Assembly (NCBI RefSeq): GCF_008039875.1
Contig: NZ_VRUU01000035.1
Coordinates: forward strand, 1-45,306
Length of the DNA: 45,306 nt
Reading direction: 5' to 3'
Origin: Methylobacterium sp. WL119
Lineage (GTDB): Bacteria > Pseudomonadota > Alphaproteobacteria > Rhizobiales > Beijerinckiaceae
The notes below the pieces were generated by a model. That model did not search any database, was not told where the DNA came from, and was given only the letters and a program-made list of their open reading frames with translations. Each line of letters begins with the position of its first letter. Positions within the stretch are counted from its first letter, which is position 1. Shown here piece after piece: positions 19,948 through 28,663 of the stretch. Made by a program: the position numbers and the translations under genes.

Positions 19948-21013
19948 CAGGGTGGGACAAGACGTCGTCCGGCACCGAAAAGACCGGGGCCGCCCGCGGC
20001 GCGAGCCAGCCGGCGATCCGTTCGGGGTCGACCGCGTCGAGGGTCGGCGGCGACCAGCGCGGCGCCTTGTCCTTGTCGATCACCGCCGCGCGGATGCCCT
20101 CGCAAAAATCCCCCTCCGCCAGCAGGGCGAGGGACGCGTGGAACTCGCGCTCCAGGCAGGCCTCCAGCGTCGTCGTCGCGCGGCCGAGACGCAGCAGGCG
20201 CAGCGTCAGCACGAGGCTCGACGGCGACTTCTCCAGCAGCGTCGCGCGGGTCCGCCCGGCGAATTCGGAGCCTTCGGCGGCGAGCGCGGCCAGGATGTCC
20301 TCGACGCGATCGTGCGCGAAGCAGCGGTCGATGACGGCTTGCGCCGCGGCGAGCGGGGCCGGCCCCGGCGTGACGGCGCGCGCGTCGATCGCCGCCCGGA
20401 CGGTGGCGTGGCCGGCCTCCGGGGCGAGGGCGGCGAGCGCATCGATCAGGGCGGGCAGCGTCGCTGCGGGCACGCAGGCGTCGGCGACCCCCGCGAAGAT
20501 CGCGTCGGCCGCGCCCATGGGCTCGCCGGTCAGCCCGAGATAGGTCCCGGTCTCGCCGGGCGCGCGCGGCAGCAGCCAGGTGCCGCCGACGTCGGGCAGG
20601 TAGCCGATGCCGGTCTCCGGCATGGCGATGCGGGAGCGCCCGGTGACGACGCGGTGGCCGGCATGGCCCGACAGCCCGACGCCGCCGCCCATGGTGATCC
20701 CGTCCAGGATCGCCACGAACGGTTTTTCGTAATGCGCGATCCGAGCATCGAGGCGATACTCGTCGCGCCAGAAGTTCTCGGCGGAGCTTGAACCCGCGCT
20801 CTCGTAGAGCGAGCGCAGGTCGCCGCCGGCGCACAGGCCGCGCTCGCCCTCGCCGGTGAGCAGGATCGCGGCGACGCCTTCGTCGGCGGCGAAAAGATCG
20901 AGGGCGGCATCGATCGCGCCGACCATGCCGTGGGTCAGCGCGTTCAAGGCCTTCGGCCGGTTCAGGCGGATGCGCCCGAGCGTGCCGACGCGCTCGACGA
21001 GGATGTCGGACAT
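19934..21013 (-). CDS. 3-hydroxyisobutyryl-CoA hydrolase
   Basis: A crotonase-fold thioesterase of 359 residues that releases 3-hydroxyisobutyrate from its CoA ester, preventing build-up of reactive methacrylyl-CoA. 'GLCAGGDLRSLYE' and 'GGGVGLSGHAGHRV' form the oxyanion region. 'IAMPETGIGYLPDVGGTWLL' carries the hydrolase-type catalytic acid and the 'PDVGG' motif that marks HIBCH. The long C-terminal extension (about 100 residues beyond a hydratase) with 'ECLEREFHASLAL'-like sequence (here 'ACLEREFHASLALLAEGDF') is diagnostic. Its ATG at 21013 overlaps the acyl-CoA dehydrogenase stop by 1 nt. The last residues and stop codon lie in the REP-like repeat. Confidence 0.93.
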   Translation of the reverse strand: MSDILVERVGTLGRIRLNRPKALNALTHGMVGAIDAALDLFAADEGVAAILLTGEGERGLCAGGDLRSLYESAGSSSAENFWRDEYRLDARIAHYEKPFVAILDGITMGGGVGLSGHAGHRVVTGRSRIAMPETGIGYLPDVGGTWLLPRAPGETGTYLGLTGEPMGAADAIFAGVADACVPAATLPALIDALAALAPEAGHATVRAAIDARAVTPGPAPLAAAQAVIDRCFAHDRVEDILAALAAEGSEFAGRTRATLLEKSPSSLVLTLRLLRLGRATTTLEACLEREFHASLALLAEGDFCEGIRAAVIDKDKAPRWSPPTLDAVDPERIAGWLAPRAAPVFSVPDDVLSHPAPSS

Positions 21014-22155
21014 CAGCGCTCCCCGAGCAGCGCGCGGGCGATGATCACCCGCATGATCTCGTTGGTGCCCTCCAGGATCTGGTGGACGCGCAGATCCCGG
21101 ACGATCTTCTCGATGCCGTACTCGGCGAGATACCCGTAGCCGCCGTGGAGCTGCAGCGCCTCGTTGGCGACGTGGAACGCGGCGTCCGTCACGTGGCGCT
21201 TGGCCATGGCGCAGAGCTTGGTCGCCTCCGACGCCCTGGCGTCGAGGGCGGCGGCCGCGTGGCGCAGGAACGCGCGGGCGACCTCGAGCTCGGTCGCCAT
21301 GTCGGCCAGCCGGAACTGCAGCGCCTGGAAGTCCGAGAGCTTCTGGCCGAAGGCGCGGCGGTCGCCCATGTAGGCGAGCGTCCGGTCGAGGGCCGATTGC
21401 GCGCCGCCCAGCGCGCAGGCGGCGATGTTGAGGCGGCCGCCGTCGAGCCCGGCCATGGCGTAGCGGAAGCCGTCGCCCTCGGCGCCCAGCCGGTTCTCGA
21501 CGGGCACCCGGCACTGGTCGAAGCGCACCGCGCGGGTTGGCTGGGCGTTCCAGCCCATCTTGCGCTCGTCGGCGCCGAAGGAGAGGCCGGGCGTGCCCTT
21601 CTCGACGACGATCGCCGAGATGCCCTTCGCGCCCTCGCCTCCGGTCCGGGCCATGACGAGGTAGAGGTCGCTGGCGCCGGCGCCCGAGATGAACTGCTTC
21701 TCGCCGGTCAGCACGTAGGCGTCGCCGTCGCGGACCGCGCGGGTTCGGAGCGCCGCGGCATCCGAGCCCGAGCCGGCCTCGGTCAGGCAATAGCTGGCGA
21801 TCCTGTCCATCCGCGTCAGCGACGGCAGCCAGCGCCGGCGCTGCGCCTCGCTGCCGAAGGCGTCGATGATCCAGGACGACAGATTGTGGATCGAGAGGAA
21901 GGCCGCCACCGTCGGGCAGCCTTCGCCCAGAGCCTCGAAGATCAGGCTGGCGTCGACGCGGCTCAGGGCCGATCCGCCGACATCCTCGCGGATGGTGATC
22001 GCGGCCATGCCGAGAGCTGCCGCCGCGCGAAGGGTCTCGACGGGGAAGTGCTTGCGCGCGTCCCAGTCGAGGGCGTGCGGCGCGATGTGCTCGCGCGCGA
22101 AGTTCTGGGCCATCTCCCGGATGGCCACCTGATCCTCGTCGAGCCCGAAGCGCAT
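21013..22155 (-). CDS. Isobutyryl-CoA dehydrogenase (acyl-CoA dehydrogenase family)
   Basis: An FAD acyl-CoA dehydrogenase of 380 residues. The FAD/substrate motifs are 'YCLTEAGSGSDAAALRTRAV' and 'FISGAGASDLYLVMARTG'. 'RRAFGQKLSDFQALQFRLAD' and 'LQLHGGYGYLAEYGIEKIVR' follow. The catalytic Glu is in 'QILEGTNEIMRVI', the position used by short-chain and isobutyryl-type enzymes. With the downstream hydrolase, hydroxyisobutyrate dehydrogenase and hydratase, it most likely oxidises isobutyryl-CoA to methacrylyl-CoA, passing electrons to ETF. Sequence alone does not exclude 2-methylbutyryl-CoA. It follows mmsA by 57 nt. Confidence 0.92.
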   Translation of the reverse strand: MRFGLDEDQVAIREMAQNFAREHIAPHALDWDARKHFPVETLRAAAALGMAAITIREDVGGSALSRVDASLIFEALGEGCPTVAAFLSIHNLSSWIIDAFGSEAQRRRWLPSLTRMDRIASYCLTEAGSGSDAAALRTRAVRDGDAYVLTGEKQFISGAGASDLYLVMARTGGEGAKGISAIVVEKGTPGLSFGADERKMGWNAQPTRAVRFDQCRVPVENRLGAEGDGFRYAMAGLDGGRLNIAACALGGAQSALDRTLAYMGDRRAFGQKLSDFQALQFRLADMATELEVARAFLRHAAAALDARASEATKLCAMAKRHVTDAAFHVANEALQLHGGYGYLAEYGIEKIVRDLRVHQILEGTNEIMRVIIARALLGER

Positions 22156-22183
22156 GTCATCAAGTCCTTGGCTGGACGGTTCT

Positions 22184-22207
22184 CCCTCCCCCGCAGAGGG
22201 GGGAGGG
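22184..22207. repeat. Intercistronic hairpin between mmsA and the acyl-CoA dehydrogenase gene
   Basis: A perfect 9-bp stem (ccctccccc / gggggaggg) with loop gcagag fills the short spacer. It has no T-tract in the minus direction, so it is more likely an RNA-stabilising or REP-type element than a full terminator. It may set different transcript levels for mmsA and the downstream genes. Confidence 0.55.
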
Positions 22208-22212
22208 TCGGT

Positions 22213-23709
22213 TCACCGCATCGTCGGGATCGAGAACTCCGCGCCGCTCTTGATGCCCGAGGGCCAGCGCTGCGTCACGGTCTTGGTCTTGGTGTAGAAG
22301 CGGATCGCGTCGGGCCCGTGCTGGTTCAGGTCGCCGAAGCCCGAGCGCTTCCAGCCGCCGAAGGTGTGGTAGGCGATCGGCACCGGGATCGGCACGTTGA
22401 CGCCGACCATGCCGACGTTGACCCGGGCGGTGAAGTCGCGCGCCGCGTCGCCGTCCTGGGTGAAGATCGCGACGCCGTTGCCGTACTGGTGGGTGGAGGG
22501 CAGGGCCAGCGCCTCCTCGTAGTCCTTGGCCCGCACGACCGAGAGGACCGGGCCGAAGATCTCATCCTTGTAGATCGTCATGTCGGCGGTGACGCGGTCG
22601 AACAGGCAGCCGCCCATGTAGAAGCCGTTCTCGTAGCCCTGCAGGGTGAAGCCGCGGCCGTCGACGGCGAGCTCGGCGCCCTCCTGGAGGCCGGTCTCGA
22701 TGTAGCCCTTCACCCGCGCCACCGCCTCGGCGGTGACCATCGGGCCGTAATCGGCCGAGCCGTCGTGCGAGGGGCCGATCTTGAGGCTCTCCACCCGCGG
22801 CACCAGGCGCTCCATCAGCCGGTCGGCGGTGCCTTCGCCGACGGGGACGGCGACCGAGATCGCCATGCAGCGCTCGCCGGCCGAGCCGTAGCCGGCGCCG
22901 ATCAGCGCGTCGACGGCCTGGCCCATGTCGGCGTCGGGCATGATGATCATGTGGTTCTTGGCGCCGCCGAAGCACTGGGCGCGCTTCCCTGTCTGCGCGG
23001 AGCGGACGTAGATATACTCGGCGATCTGCGAGGAGCCGACGAAGCCCACCGCCTTGATGTCCGCGTCGTCGAGGATCGCGTCGACCGCCTCCTTGTCGCC
23101 GTTGACGACGTTGAGGATGCCCGGCGGCAGGCCGGCCTCCAGGAAGATCTCGGCGATGCGCATCGGAACGCCGGGGTCGCGCTCGGACGGCTTGAGGATG
23201 AAGGCGTTGCCGCAGGCGATGGCCGGGGCGCATTTCCAGAGCGGGATCATGGCGGGGAAGTTGAACGGCGTGATGCCGGCGACCACGCCCAGCGGCTGGC
23301 GCAGGGAGTAGACGTCGATGCCGGGGCCGGCGCCTTCCGTGAACTCGCCCTTCAGCAGGTGCGGGATGCCGCAGGCGAACTCCACCACCTCGACGCCGCG
23401 CTGGATGTCGCCCTTGGCGTCGGGCACGGTCTTGCCGTGCTCGGAGGCCAGCAGCTCGGCGAGCGAATCCGTCTCGCCGCGGATCAGCTCGAGGAAGCGC
23501 ATCATCACGCGGGCGCGCTTCTGCGGGTTGGTCGCGGCCCAGGCGGCTTGCGCGTCGCGGGCGTTCTCGACCGCCGCGCGAAGCTCGGCGCGGCTCGCCA
23601 GGGCGACGCGGGCCTGGACCTCGCCGGTCGAGGGAAGGAACACGTCGGCGAAGCGGCCGCTGGTGCCCGCGACGGTCTTGCCGCCGATGAAATGCCCGAT
23701 CGTGCGCAT
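22213..23709 (-). CDS. mmsA: Methylmalonate-semialdehyde dehydrogenase (acylating)
   Basis: A CoA-acylating aldehyde dehydrogenase of 498 residues that converts methylmalonate semialdehyde, CoA and NAD+ to propionyl-CoA, CO2 and NADH. The catalytic cysteine is Cys281 in 'GYGSAGERCMAISVAV'. 'ITPFNFPAMIPLWKCAPAIA' is the MMSDH cofactor-binding signature. 'FGGAKNHMIIMPDAD' has Asn in place of the general-base Glu of ordinary aldehyde dehydrogenases, as expected for the acylating type. It is the first gene of the minus-strand valine cluster. The lysR gene is divergent, with the palindrome at 23824-23839 between them. Confidence 0.96.
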   Translation of the reverse strand: MRTIGHFIGGKTVAGTSGRFADVFLPSTGEVQARVALASRAELRAAVENARDAQAAWAATNPQKRARVMMRFLELIRGETDSLAELLASEHGKTVPDAKGDIQRGVEVVEFACGIPHLLKGEFTEGAGPGIDVYSLRQPLGVVAGITPFNFPAMIPLWKCAPAIACGNAFILKPSERDPGVPMRIAEIFLEAGLPPGILNVVNGDKEAVDAILDDADIKAVGFVGSSQIAEYIYVRSAQTGKRAQCFGGAKNHMIIMPDADMGQAVDALIGAGYGSAGERCMAISVAVPVGEGTADRLMERLVPRVESLKIGPSHDGSADYGPMVTAEAVARVKGYIETGLQEGAELAVDGRGFTLQGYENGFYMGGCLFDRVTADMTIYKDEIFGPVLSVVRAKDYEEALALPSTHQYGNGVAIFTQDGDAARDFTARVNVGMVGVNVPIPVPIAYHTFGGWKRSGFGDLNQHGPDAIRFYTKTKTVTQRWPSGIKSGAEFSIPTMR

Positions 23710-23823
23710 GTGCGCCTCTCCTGTTCTCGTTTCCTCAGGTCCGGCCGGCGCGACGGCCGGCCGATTTTGAGCGGACCATAGCAGCGCCGATCGGGCGATA
23801 AAGCTGGACCTGCTCGCAGCCGG

Positions 23824-23839
23824 TGTGCATCGATGCACA
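23824..23839. promoter_or_regulatory. Palindromic candidate operator between mmsA and lysR
   Basis: The perfect 16-bp palindrome tgtgcatcgatgcaca lies in the divergent intergenic region, 26 nt before the chosen lysR start and 115 nt before mmsA. It contains T-N10-A symmetry (TGCATCGATGCA), close to the T-N11-A pattern of LysR-type sites. Autoregulation and control of the valine operon are inferred. Confidence 0.5.
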
Positions 23840-23864
23840 GCGCCATCCCCGTCGGACCCAGCCC

Positions 23865-24773
23865 GTGAGCCTTAAGAAGACCCGCAACTGGGACGACCTG
23901 CGCTTCTTCCTCGCCGTCGCCCGCACCGGCACGCTGACGGCCGCGGCGGCGCAGACCGGCACCGAGCACACCACCGTGGCCCGGCGCATCCTGGCCCTGG
24001 AGGAGGGGCTCGACCGCCGGCTCTTCCACAAGAGCAACCTCGGCTACGCGCTGACCGAGGCCGGCGAGTCGCTGCTCGGGACGGCGGAGGCGATGGAGAG
24101 CGCCTTCGTCTCGGGCTCGGCGGCCGGCGGCACCGGGCGGAGCGTCGCGGGCACGGTGCGGATCGGCGCGCCGGACGGGTTCGGCAGCGTGTTCCTCGCG
24201 CCGCGGATGCACCGCCTGACCCAGGCCCATCCCGGGCTCGAGATCGAGATCATGGCGACCGCGCGGATCTTCAGCCTGTCGAAGCGCGAGGCGGACATCG
24301 TCGTCAGCCTGTCGGCGCCGCAGCAGGCGCGGGTGGTGACGCGGCGGCTCACCGACTACCGGCTCTTCGTCTACGGGTCGAAGGCCTACCTCGACGCGGC
24401 CGAGCCGATCCGGACGGCGGCCGACCTCGGGCGGCACCCGTTCGTCAGCTACATCGAGGACATGCTGTTTGCGCGGGAGCTCAACTACCTCAACGTGATC
24501 GGGCCGGGCGCCAGCGCGCGGCTGCGCTCGACGAACCTGCTCGCCCAGGTGCACGCCACGCTCGCCGGTGCCGGCCTGTGCATCGTGCCGGCCTTCATCG
24601 CGGCCGCCCATCCCGGCCTCGTGCCGGTGCTGCCGGACGCGCTGTCGCTGACGCGGGCCTTCCACATGCACATCCACGAGGACCACCGGAAGGCCGCCCA
24701 CATCCGCGAGGTGGCGGCCTTCATCGTCGGCGCGGTCGAGGCGGCGCAGGCGCTGTTTTCGCAGGCGGGATAG
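23865..24773 (+). CDS. LysR-family transcriptional regulator
   Basis: A LysR-type regulator of about 302 residues. The N-terminal winged helix-turn-helix reads 'NWDDLRFFLAVARTGTLTAA' then 'AAQTGTEHTTVARRILALEE'. The effector domain begins 'VRIGAPDGFGSVFLAPRM'. I prefer GTG 23865 (VSLKKTRNWDDL) because the in-frame GTG at 23823 would place the start next to the palindrome; neither has a strong ribosome site. It is divergent from mmsA, the usual arrangement for a LysR protein controlling the neighbouring catabolic operon. The likely effector is a valine-pathway intermediate such as 3-hydroxyisobutyrate (inference). Confidence 0.9.
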   Translation: MSLKKTRNWDDLRFFLAVARTGTLTAAAAQTGTEHTTVARRILALEEGLDRRLFHKSNLGYALTEAGESLLGTAEAMESAFVSGSAAGGTGRSVAGTVRIGAPDGFGSVFLAPRMHRLTQAHPGLEIEIMATARIFSLSKREADIVVSLSAPQQARVVTRRLTDYRLFVYGSKAYLDAAEPIRTAADLGRHPFVSYIEDMLFARELNYLNVIGPGASARLRSTNLLAQVHATLAGAGLCIVPAFIAAAHPGLVPVLPDALSLTRAFHMHIHEDHRKAAHIREVAAFIVGAVEAAQALFSQAG

Positions 24774-24942
24774 TGCGTCGCACCGGCAAGCTCAGGCAGG
24801 ATACTGCGCGCCGGATGTCGCGCGACGGGCGCCGACCGGGCTTGTCCTCGCGCCCGCGCAGCCGCTAGCCTGCCTTTCGTATTCTGCGTTCATTCGCGCG
24901 CGTCCCCTCGGCGCGTCCCTTTGGAAAGACGGATCCAACGCC

Positions 24943-26106
24943 ATGATCAGCGCCATCGCCCTGCCGCGGCTGATGCGGATCGGAGCCGGTGCGTGCGGGC
25001 TGCTGCCGGAGGTGCTGGGGCAGCTCGGGCTGTCCCGGCCGTTCGTCGTCACCGATCCCTACCTCGCCGACAGCGGCCGGGCGGGGCGGCTCGTCGAGCG
25101 CCTGGCGGCGGCCGGCGTCCGGGCCGGGCTGTTCTCGCAGACCGTGCCGGACCCGACCGTGGCCTCGGTGGAGGCGGCTTTGGCCGCGCTCAAGGCCGGC
25201 GACCACGATTGCGTCGTCGGCTTCGGCGGCGGCAGCCCGATGGACACGGCCAAGGCCGTCGCGGTGCTGGCCCGCCACGGCGGCCACATGCGCGACTACA
25301 AGGCGCCCCACAGCCAGGACGCGCCCGGCCTGCCGATCCTGGCGATCCCCACCACCGCCGGCACCGGCTCGGAGGCGACGCGCTTCACCATCGTCACCGA
25401 CGAGGCCACCGACGAGAAGATGCTGTGCGCCGGCCTCGCCTACCTGCCGGTGGCGGCGCTGGTCGATTACGAGCTGACCCTGAGCAAGCCCGCGCGGCTC
25501 ACCGCCGATACCGGGATCGACGCGCTGACCCACGCGATCGAGGCCTACGTCTCGCGGAAATCCAACCCGTTCTCGGACGGGTTCGCGCTCGCCGCGATGC
25601 GGGCGATCGCGCCGAACCTGCGCCGGGTCTGGACCGATCCGGGCGACCGGGCTGCGCGGGAGGCGATGATGTTCGGCGCGACGCAAGCAGGCATCGCCTT
25701 CTCGAACAGCTCGGTGGCCCTCGTCCACGGGATGAGCCGGCCGATCGGCGCGCATTTCCACGTGCCGCACGGGCTTTCGAACGCGATGCTGCTGCCGGCC
25801 GTCACCGCCTTCTCGGCGCCCGGCGCGCCCGGGCGCTACGCCGCCTGCGCCCGGGCGATGGGCGTGGCGCGGGAGGGCGACGACGAGCGCAACGCGGTCT
25901 CCCGCCTGATCGCCGAGCTGCAGAACCTCAACGACGACCTGCAGGTGCCGACGCCCGGCGACTACGGCATCGACGAGGCCCGGTGGAACGGCCTGATCCC
26001 GACCATGGCGGCGCAGGCCCTGGCCTCGGGCTCGCCCGGCAACAACCCGGTGGTGCCGGACGCGGAGGCGATCGCGACGCTGTACCGCCAGGTCTGGGCC
26101 GCCTGA
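24943..26106 (+). CDS. Iron-containing alcohol dehydrogenase (group III)
   Basis: An Fe-type alcohol dehydrogenase of 387 residues. The dinucleotide region is 'VVGFGGGSPMDTAKAVAVL' with 'AIPTTAGTGSEAT'. The metal site is clear: Asp in 'DTGIDALTHAIEAYVS' and the three His in 'ALVHGMSRPIGAHFHVPHG'. Reactions in this family vary (1,2-propanediol, butanol, 4-hydroxybutyrate, formaldehyde, methanol) and sequence does not decide which applies. It stands alone after lysR, 169 nt away in the same direction, and may or may not belong to valine metabolism. It is convergent with the small stress-type gene ending at 26147. Confidence 0.92.
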   Translation: MISAIALPRLMRIGAGACGLLPEVLGQLGLSRPFVVTDPYLADSGRAGRLVERLAAAGVRAGLFSQTVPDPTVASVEAALAALKAGDHDCVVGFGGGSPMDTAKAVAVLARHGGHMRDYKAPHSQDAPGLPILAIPTTAGTGSEATRFTIVTDEATDEKMLCAGLAYLPVAALVDYELTLSKPARLTADTGIDALTHAIEAYVSRKSNPFSDGFALAAMRAIAPNLRRVWTDPGDRAAREAMMFGATQAGIAFSNSSVALVHGMSRPIGAHFHVPHGLSNAMLLPAVTAFSAPGAPGRYAACARAMGVAREGDDERNAVSRLIAELQNLNDDLQVPTPGDYGIDEARWNGLIPTMAAQALASGSPGNNPVVPDAEAIATLYRQVWAA

Positions 26107-26146
26107 GCGGGACGGGCGGGGCAGCGGGATGCGGGCGGCTGCCGGC

Positions 26147-26446
26147 TCAGGCGGCCTGGCCGCCGTAGGTCGCGAACGAGGACTCGACCTTGTCCGCGAG
26201 CGCCGGCTCGACCTCGGCCGAGACCTTGAGGCGCCCGGCGAGCTTCGGCTCGCCGTCGGTGTGGGTCTTCTCGACGCGGCCGTCCTCGATGTCGGCGCCC
26301 GCGGTCTCGGTGCCGGCGCTGTTCTCGTCCGAGACCGGCGCGATGGTCACGGCCTTGCGATCGATCTTGTGCTCCTGGACGAGGTGCTCGACCGCCATCT
26401 CGGCGTCGCGGCGGGTCTCGAACGTGGCGGCGATGATCTTCGACAT
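26147..26446 (-). CDS. Small acidic hypothetical protein (stress-type)
   Basis: A 99-residue acidic protein. The N-terminal 50 residues, 'SKIIAATFETRRDAEMAVEH' and 'KIDRKAVTIAPV', look like the start of a small alpha/beta domain found in general-stress and heat-induced proteins that scan for paired helices. The rest is rich in Glu, Asp and Ala and probably flexible. It is 96 nt downstream of the SDR oxidoreductase gene, on the same strand. No catalytic residues are recognised. I do not assign a function. Confidence 0.7.
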   Translation of the reverse strand: MSKIIAATFETRRDAEMAVEHLVQEHKIDRKAVTIAPVSDENSAGTETAGADIEDGRVEKTHTDGEPKLAGRLKVSAEVEPALADKVESSFATYGGQAA

Positions 26447-26542
26447 GGATCTGGCTCCGATGGCGGGGCGGTCCGGCCCCGCGGGGGTTCCGCCGTCAAT
26501 CGCAGGCGCGGCGCTCCGTTCCGGATCGCCGCGCCTCGTGCG

Positions 26543-27421
26543 TCAGTACATCGGCGTGCCGCCGGTGACGGGCACTAGGGCGCCGGACATGTAGCTGCCC
26601 TCGCGCGAGGCCAGCAGCACGTAGGCCGGGGCGAGCTCGGCCGGCTGCCCGGCGCGGCCGAGGGGCGTGTCGGCCCCGAGCTGCTCGATCTGCTCGGGGC
26701 TCTTCACGATCGGCTGGATCGGGGTCCACACGGGGCCGGGCGCGACGCAGTTCACCCGGATGCCCTTCGGCGCCAGCAGGTTCGACAGCCCGATCGTCAG
26801 GCTCGCGATCGCGCCCTTGGTGGCGGCGTAGATCAGCATCGTCTTGTCGGCGACCTTGGCCTGCTGGCTCGTCGAGTTCACGATCGCCGAGCCCGGCTTC
26901 ATGTGCGGCACCGCCGCCTGGGCGAGGTAGTACATCGCGAAGACGTTGGCGCGGAACGAGCCCTCGAGATCCTCCGCCGTCACGTCGTCGAGCCCTTCGT
27001 TGATCGTCTGCGCGGCCGCGTTGTTGACCAGGACGTCGAGGCGCCCGAACGCGGCCACCGTGCGGGCGACGAGGTCGCGGCAATGGGCCTCCTCGCGCAG
27101 GTCTCCCGGCAGCAGCAGGACGCGGCGCCCGGCCCGCTCGACCCAGCGCGCCGTCTCCTCGGCATCGGACTGCTCGACCGGCAGGTAGGAGATCGCCACG
27201 TCGGCGCCCTCGCGGGCGTAGGCGATCGCCACCGCGCGGCCGATCCCGGAATCACCGCCGGTGATCAGCGCGACCTGATCCGTCAGCAGCCCCTTGCCGA
27301 CGTAGCTGTGCTCGCCGTGATCGGGGGCGGGGGTCATCCGCGACGACAATCCCGGCCGCTCCTGCTGCTGGTCGCCGGGGAAGGGGGGCCGGGCTCCGGC
27401 CTCGCGTGGATCGTCGGTCAT
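26543..27421 (-). CDS. Short-chain dehydrogenase/reductase (general-stress type)
   Basis: An SDR of 292 residues. The first 45 residues ('PDHGEHSYVGKGLL') form the extension typical of stress-induced SDRs resembling B. subtilis YhdF/YdaD and E. coli YghA. The NAD(P) motif is 'ALITGGDSGIGRAVAIAY', followed by 'VLVNNAAAQ'. The catalytic triad region is 'IVNSTSQQAKVADKTMLIYAATKG', with Ser, Tyr and Lys (YxxxK) all present. 'VTGGTPMY' ends the protein. The substrate is unknown, though relatives accept aldehydes or sugars. It probably shares a transcript with the small acidic gene downstream. Confidence 0.93.
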   Translation of the reverse strand: MTDDPREAGARPPFPGDQQQERPGLSSRMTPAPDHGEHSYVGKGLLTDQVALITGGDSGIGRAVAIAYAREGADVAISYLPVEQSDAEETARWVERAGRRVLLLPGDLREEAHCRDLVARTVAAFGRLDVLVNNAAAQTINEGLDDVTAEDLEGSFRANVFAMYYLAQAAVPHMKPGSAIVNSTSQQAKVADKTMLIYAATKGAIASLTIGLSNLLAPKGIRVNCVAPGPVWTPIQPIVKSPEQIEQLGADTPLGRAGQPAELAPAYVLLASREGSYMSGALVPVTGGTPMY

Positions 27422-27535
27422 GGTTGGCTGCTCCCGGTGTCGCTTCCCATCGAGATAGGGCGCGGCGCCGAGGACGCAGGCGCGACCCGATGACCGCGGC
27501 GCCGGCGATCCCGATCAAACGATCGCGGCGACGCC

Positions 27536-28612
27536 TCAGATCGCCAGGCCGAGCTGCAGCGGTTCCGCGGCGTCGCCGTGGTCGAGGGCCGAGAGCGAGA
27601 CGCCGAGCAGCCGCACGCTGCGCCGGAGCGGGCGGAGGTCGCGCAGCAGGCCCAGGCTGATCGCCTCCAGGCTGGCGCGGTCGCCGACGGGGGCCGCCAG
27701 GGAGCGCGCCCGCGTGACCTGCGCGAAGTCGGAGAACTTCACCTTCAGCGTCACGGTCCGGCCGCGCAGACCCTTGGCGGCGCAGGCCGCCGCGACCTTG
27801 TCGAGGATCGGCGCGAGGCGCTCGGCGAGGATTTCGAGGTCGGCGCTGTCGTCGGAGAAGGTGTTCTCGGCACCGATCGACTTGCGGATGCGGTGCGCCC
27901 GCACCGGGCGCTCATCGATGCCGCGGGCCACCCCGTGATAGTAGGGGGCGGCGCTGCCGAGGATGGCGGCCAGATCCTCCAGCGAGCGGGCCTTGAGGTC
28001 GCGGCCGGTGTGGATGCCGAGGCGGCGCATCTTCGCCTCCGTCACCGGGCCGATGCCGTGGAAGCGGCCGATGGCGAGGTCCTCGACGAAGGCCGGGCCC
28101 ATCTCGGGGGTGATCACGAACAGCGCGTCGGGCTTGCGGTAGTCCGAGGCGACCTTGGCGAGGAACTTGTTGTACGAGACGCCGGCCGAGGCGACGAGTC
28201 CGGTGCGCGCGCGGATCGTGGTGCGGATCGCCCGGGCGACGGCGGTGGCGGTCGGCAGGCCCTGCAGGTTCTCGGTGACGTCGAGGTAGGCCTCGTCGAG
28301 GGAGAGCGGCTCGATCACCGGCGTGTGCTCGGAGAACACCGTCCGGATCTCCTCCGAGATGCCGCGGTAGACCTCGAAGCGCGGGCGCACGAACACCAGG
28401 TCCGGGCAGAGCCGGCGCGCCGTCACCGAGGGCATCGCCGAGCGCACCCCGAAGGCCCGCGCCTCGTAGCTCGCGGCGGCCACCACGCCGCGCTCGCGCG
28501 AGCCGCCGACCGCGACCGGCCGGCCGCGCAGGGCCGGGTCGTCGCGCTGCTCGACGGAAGCGTAGAACGCGTCCATATCGATGTGGATGACTTTCCGCAC
28601 CGGGGCGGTCAC
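27536..28612 (-). CDS. dinB: DNA polymerase IV
   Basis: A Y-family translesion DNA polymerase of 358 residues. The catalytic acids are in 'HIDMDAFYASVE' and 'PLSLDEAYLDVTE'. 'GVVAAASYEARAFGVRSAM' and 'GVSYNKFLAKVASDYRKPD' are the finger and palm signatures, and 'FHGIGPVTEAKM' is the helix-hairpin-helix. The C-terminal 'LQLGL' matches the pentapeptide for binding the beta sliding clamp. The start is GTG 28612 (VTAPVRKVIHID). An alphaproteobacterial SOS box lies about 52 nt upstream (28664-28678), so expression is probably LexA-controlled. It is divergent from ftsB. Confidence 0.96.
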   Translation of the reverse strand: MTAPVRKVIHIDMDAFYASVEQRDDPALRGRPVAVGGSRERGVVAAASYEARAFGVRSAMPSVTARRLCPDLVFVRPRFEVYRGISEEIRTVFSEHTPVIEPLSLDEAYLDVTENLQGLPTATAVARAIRTTIRARTGLVASAGVSYNKFLAKVASDYRKPDALFVITPEMGPAFVEDLAIGRFHGIGPVTEAKMRRLGIHTGRDLKARSLEDLAAILGSAAPYYHGVARGIDERPVRAHRIRKSIGAENTFSDDSADLEILAERLAPILDKVAAACAAKGLRGRTVTLKVKFSDFAQVTRARSLAAPVGDRASLEAISLGLLRDLRPLRRSVRLLGVSLSALDHGDAAEPLQLGLAI

Positions 28613-28663
28613 TGCGCTGTCCCGTTCCGCGAGACCGCCGCACCGCAGGGCGGCCGCCTCGAT

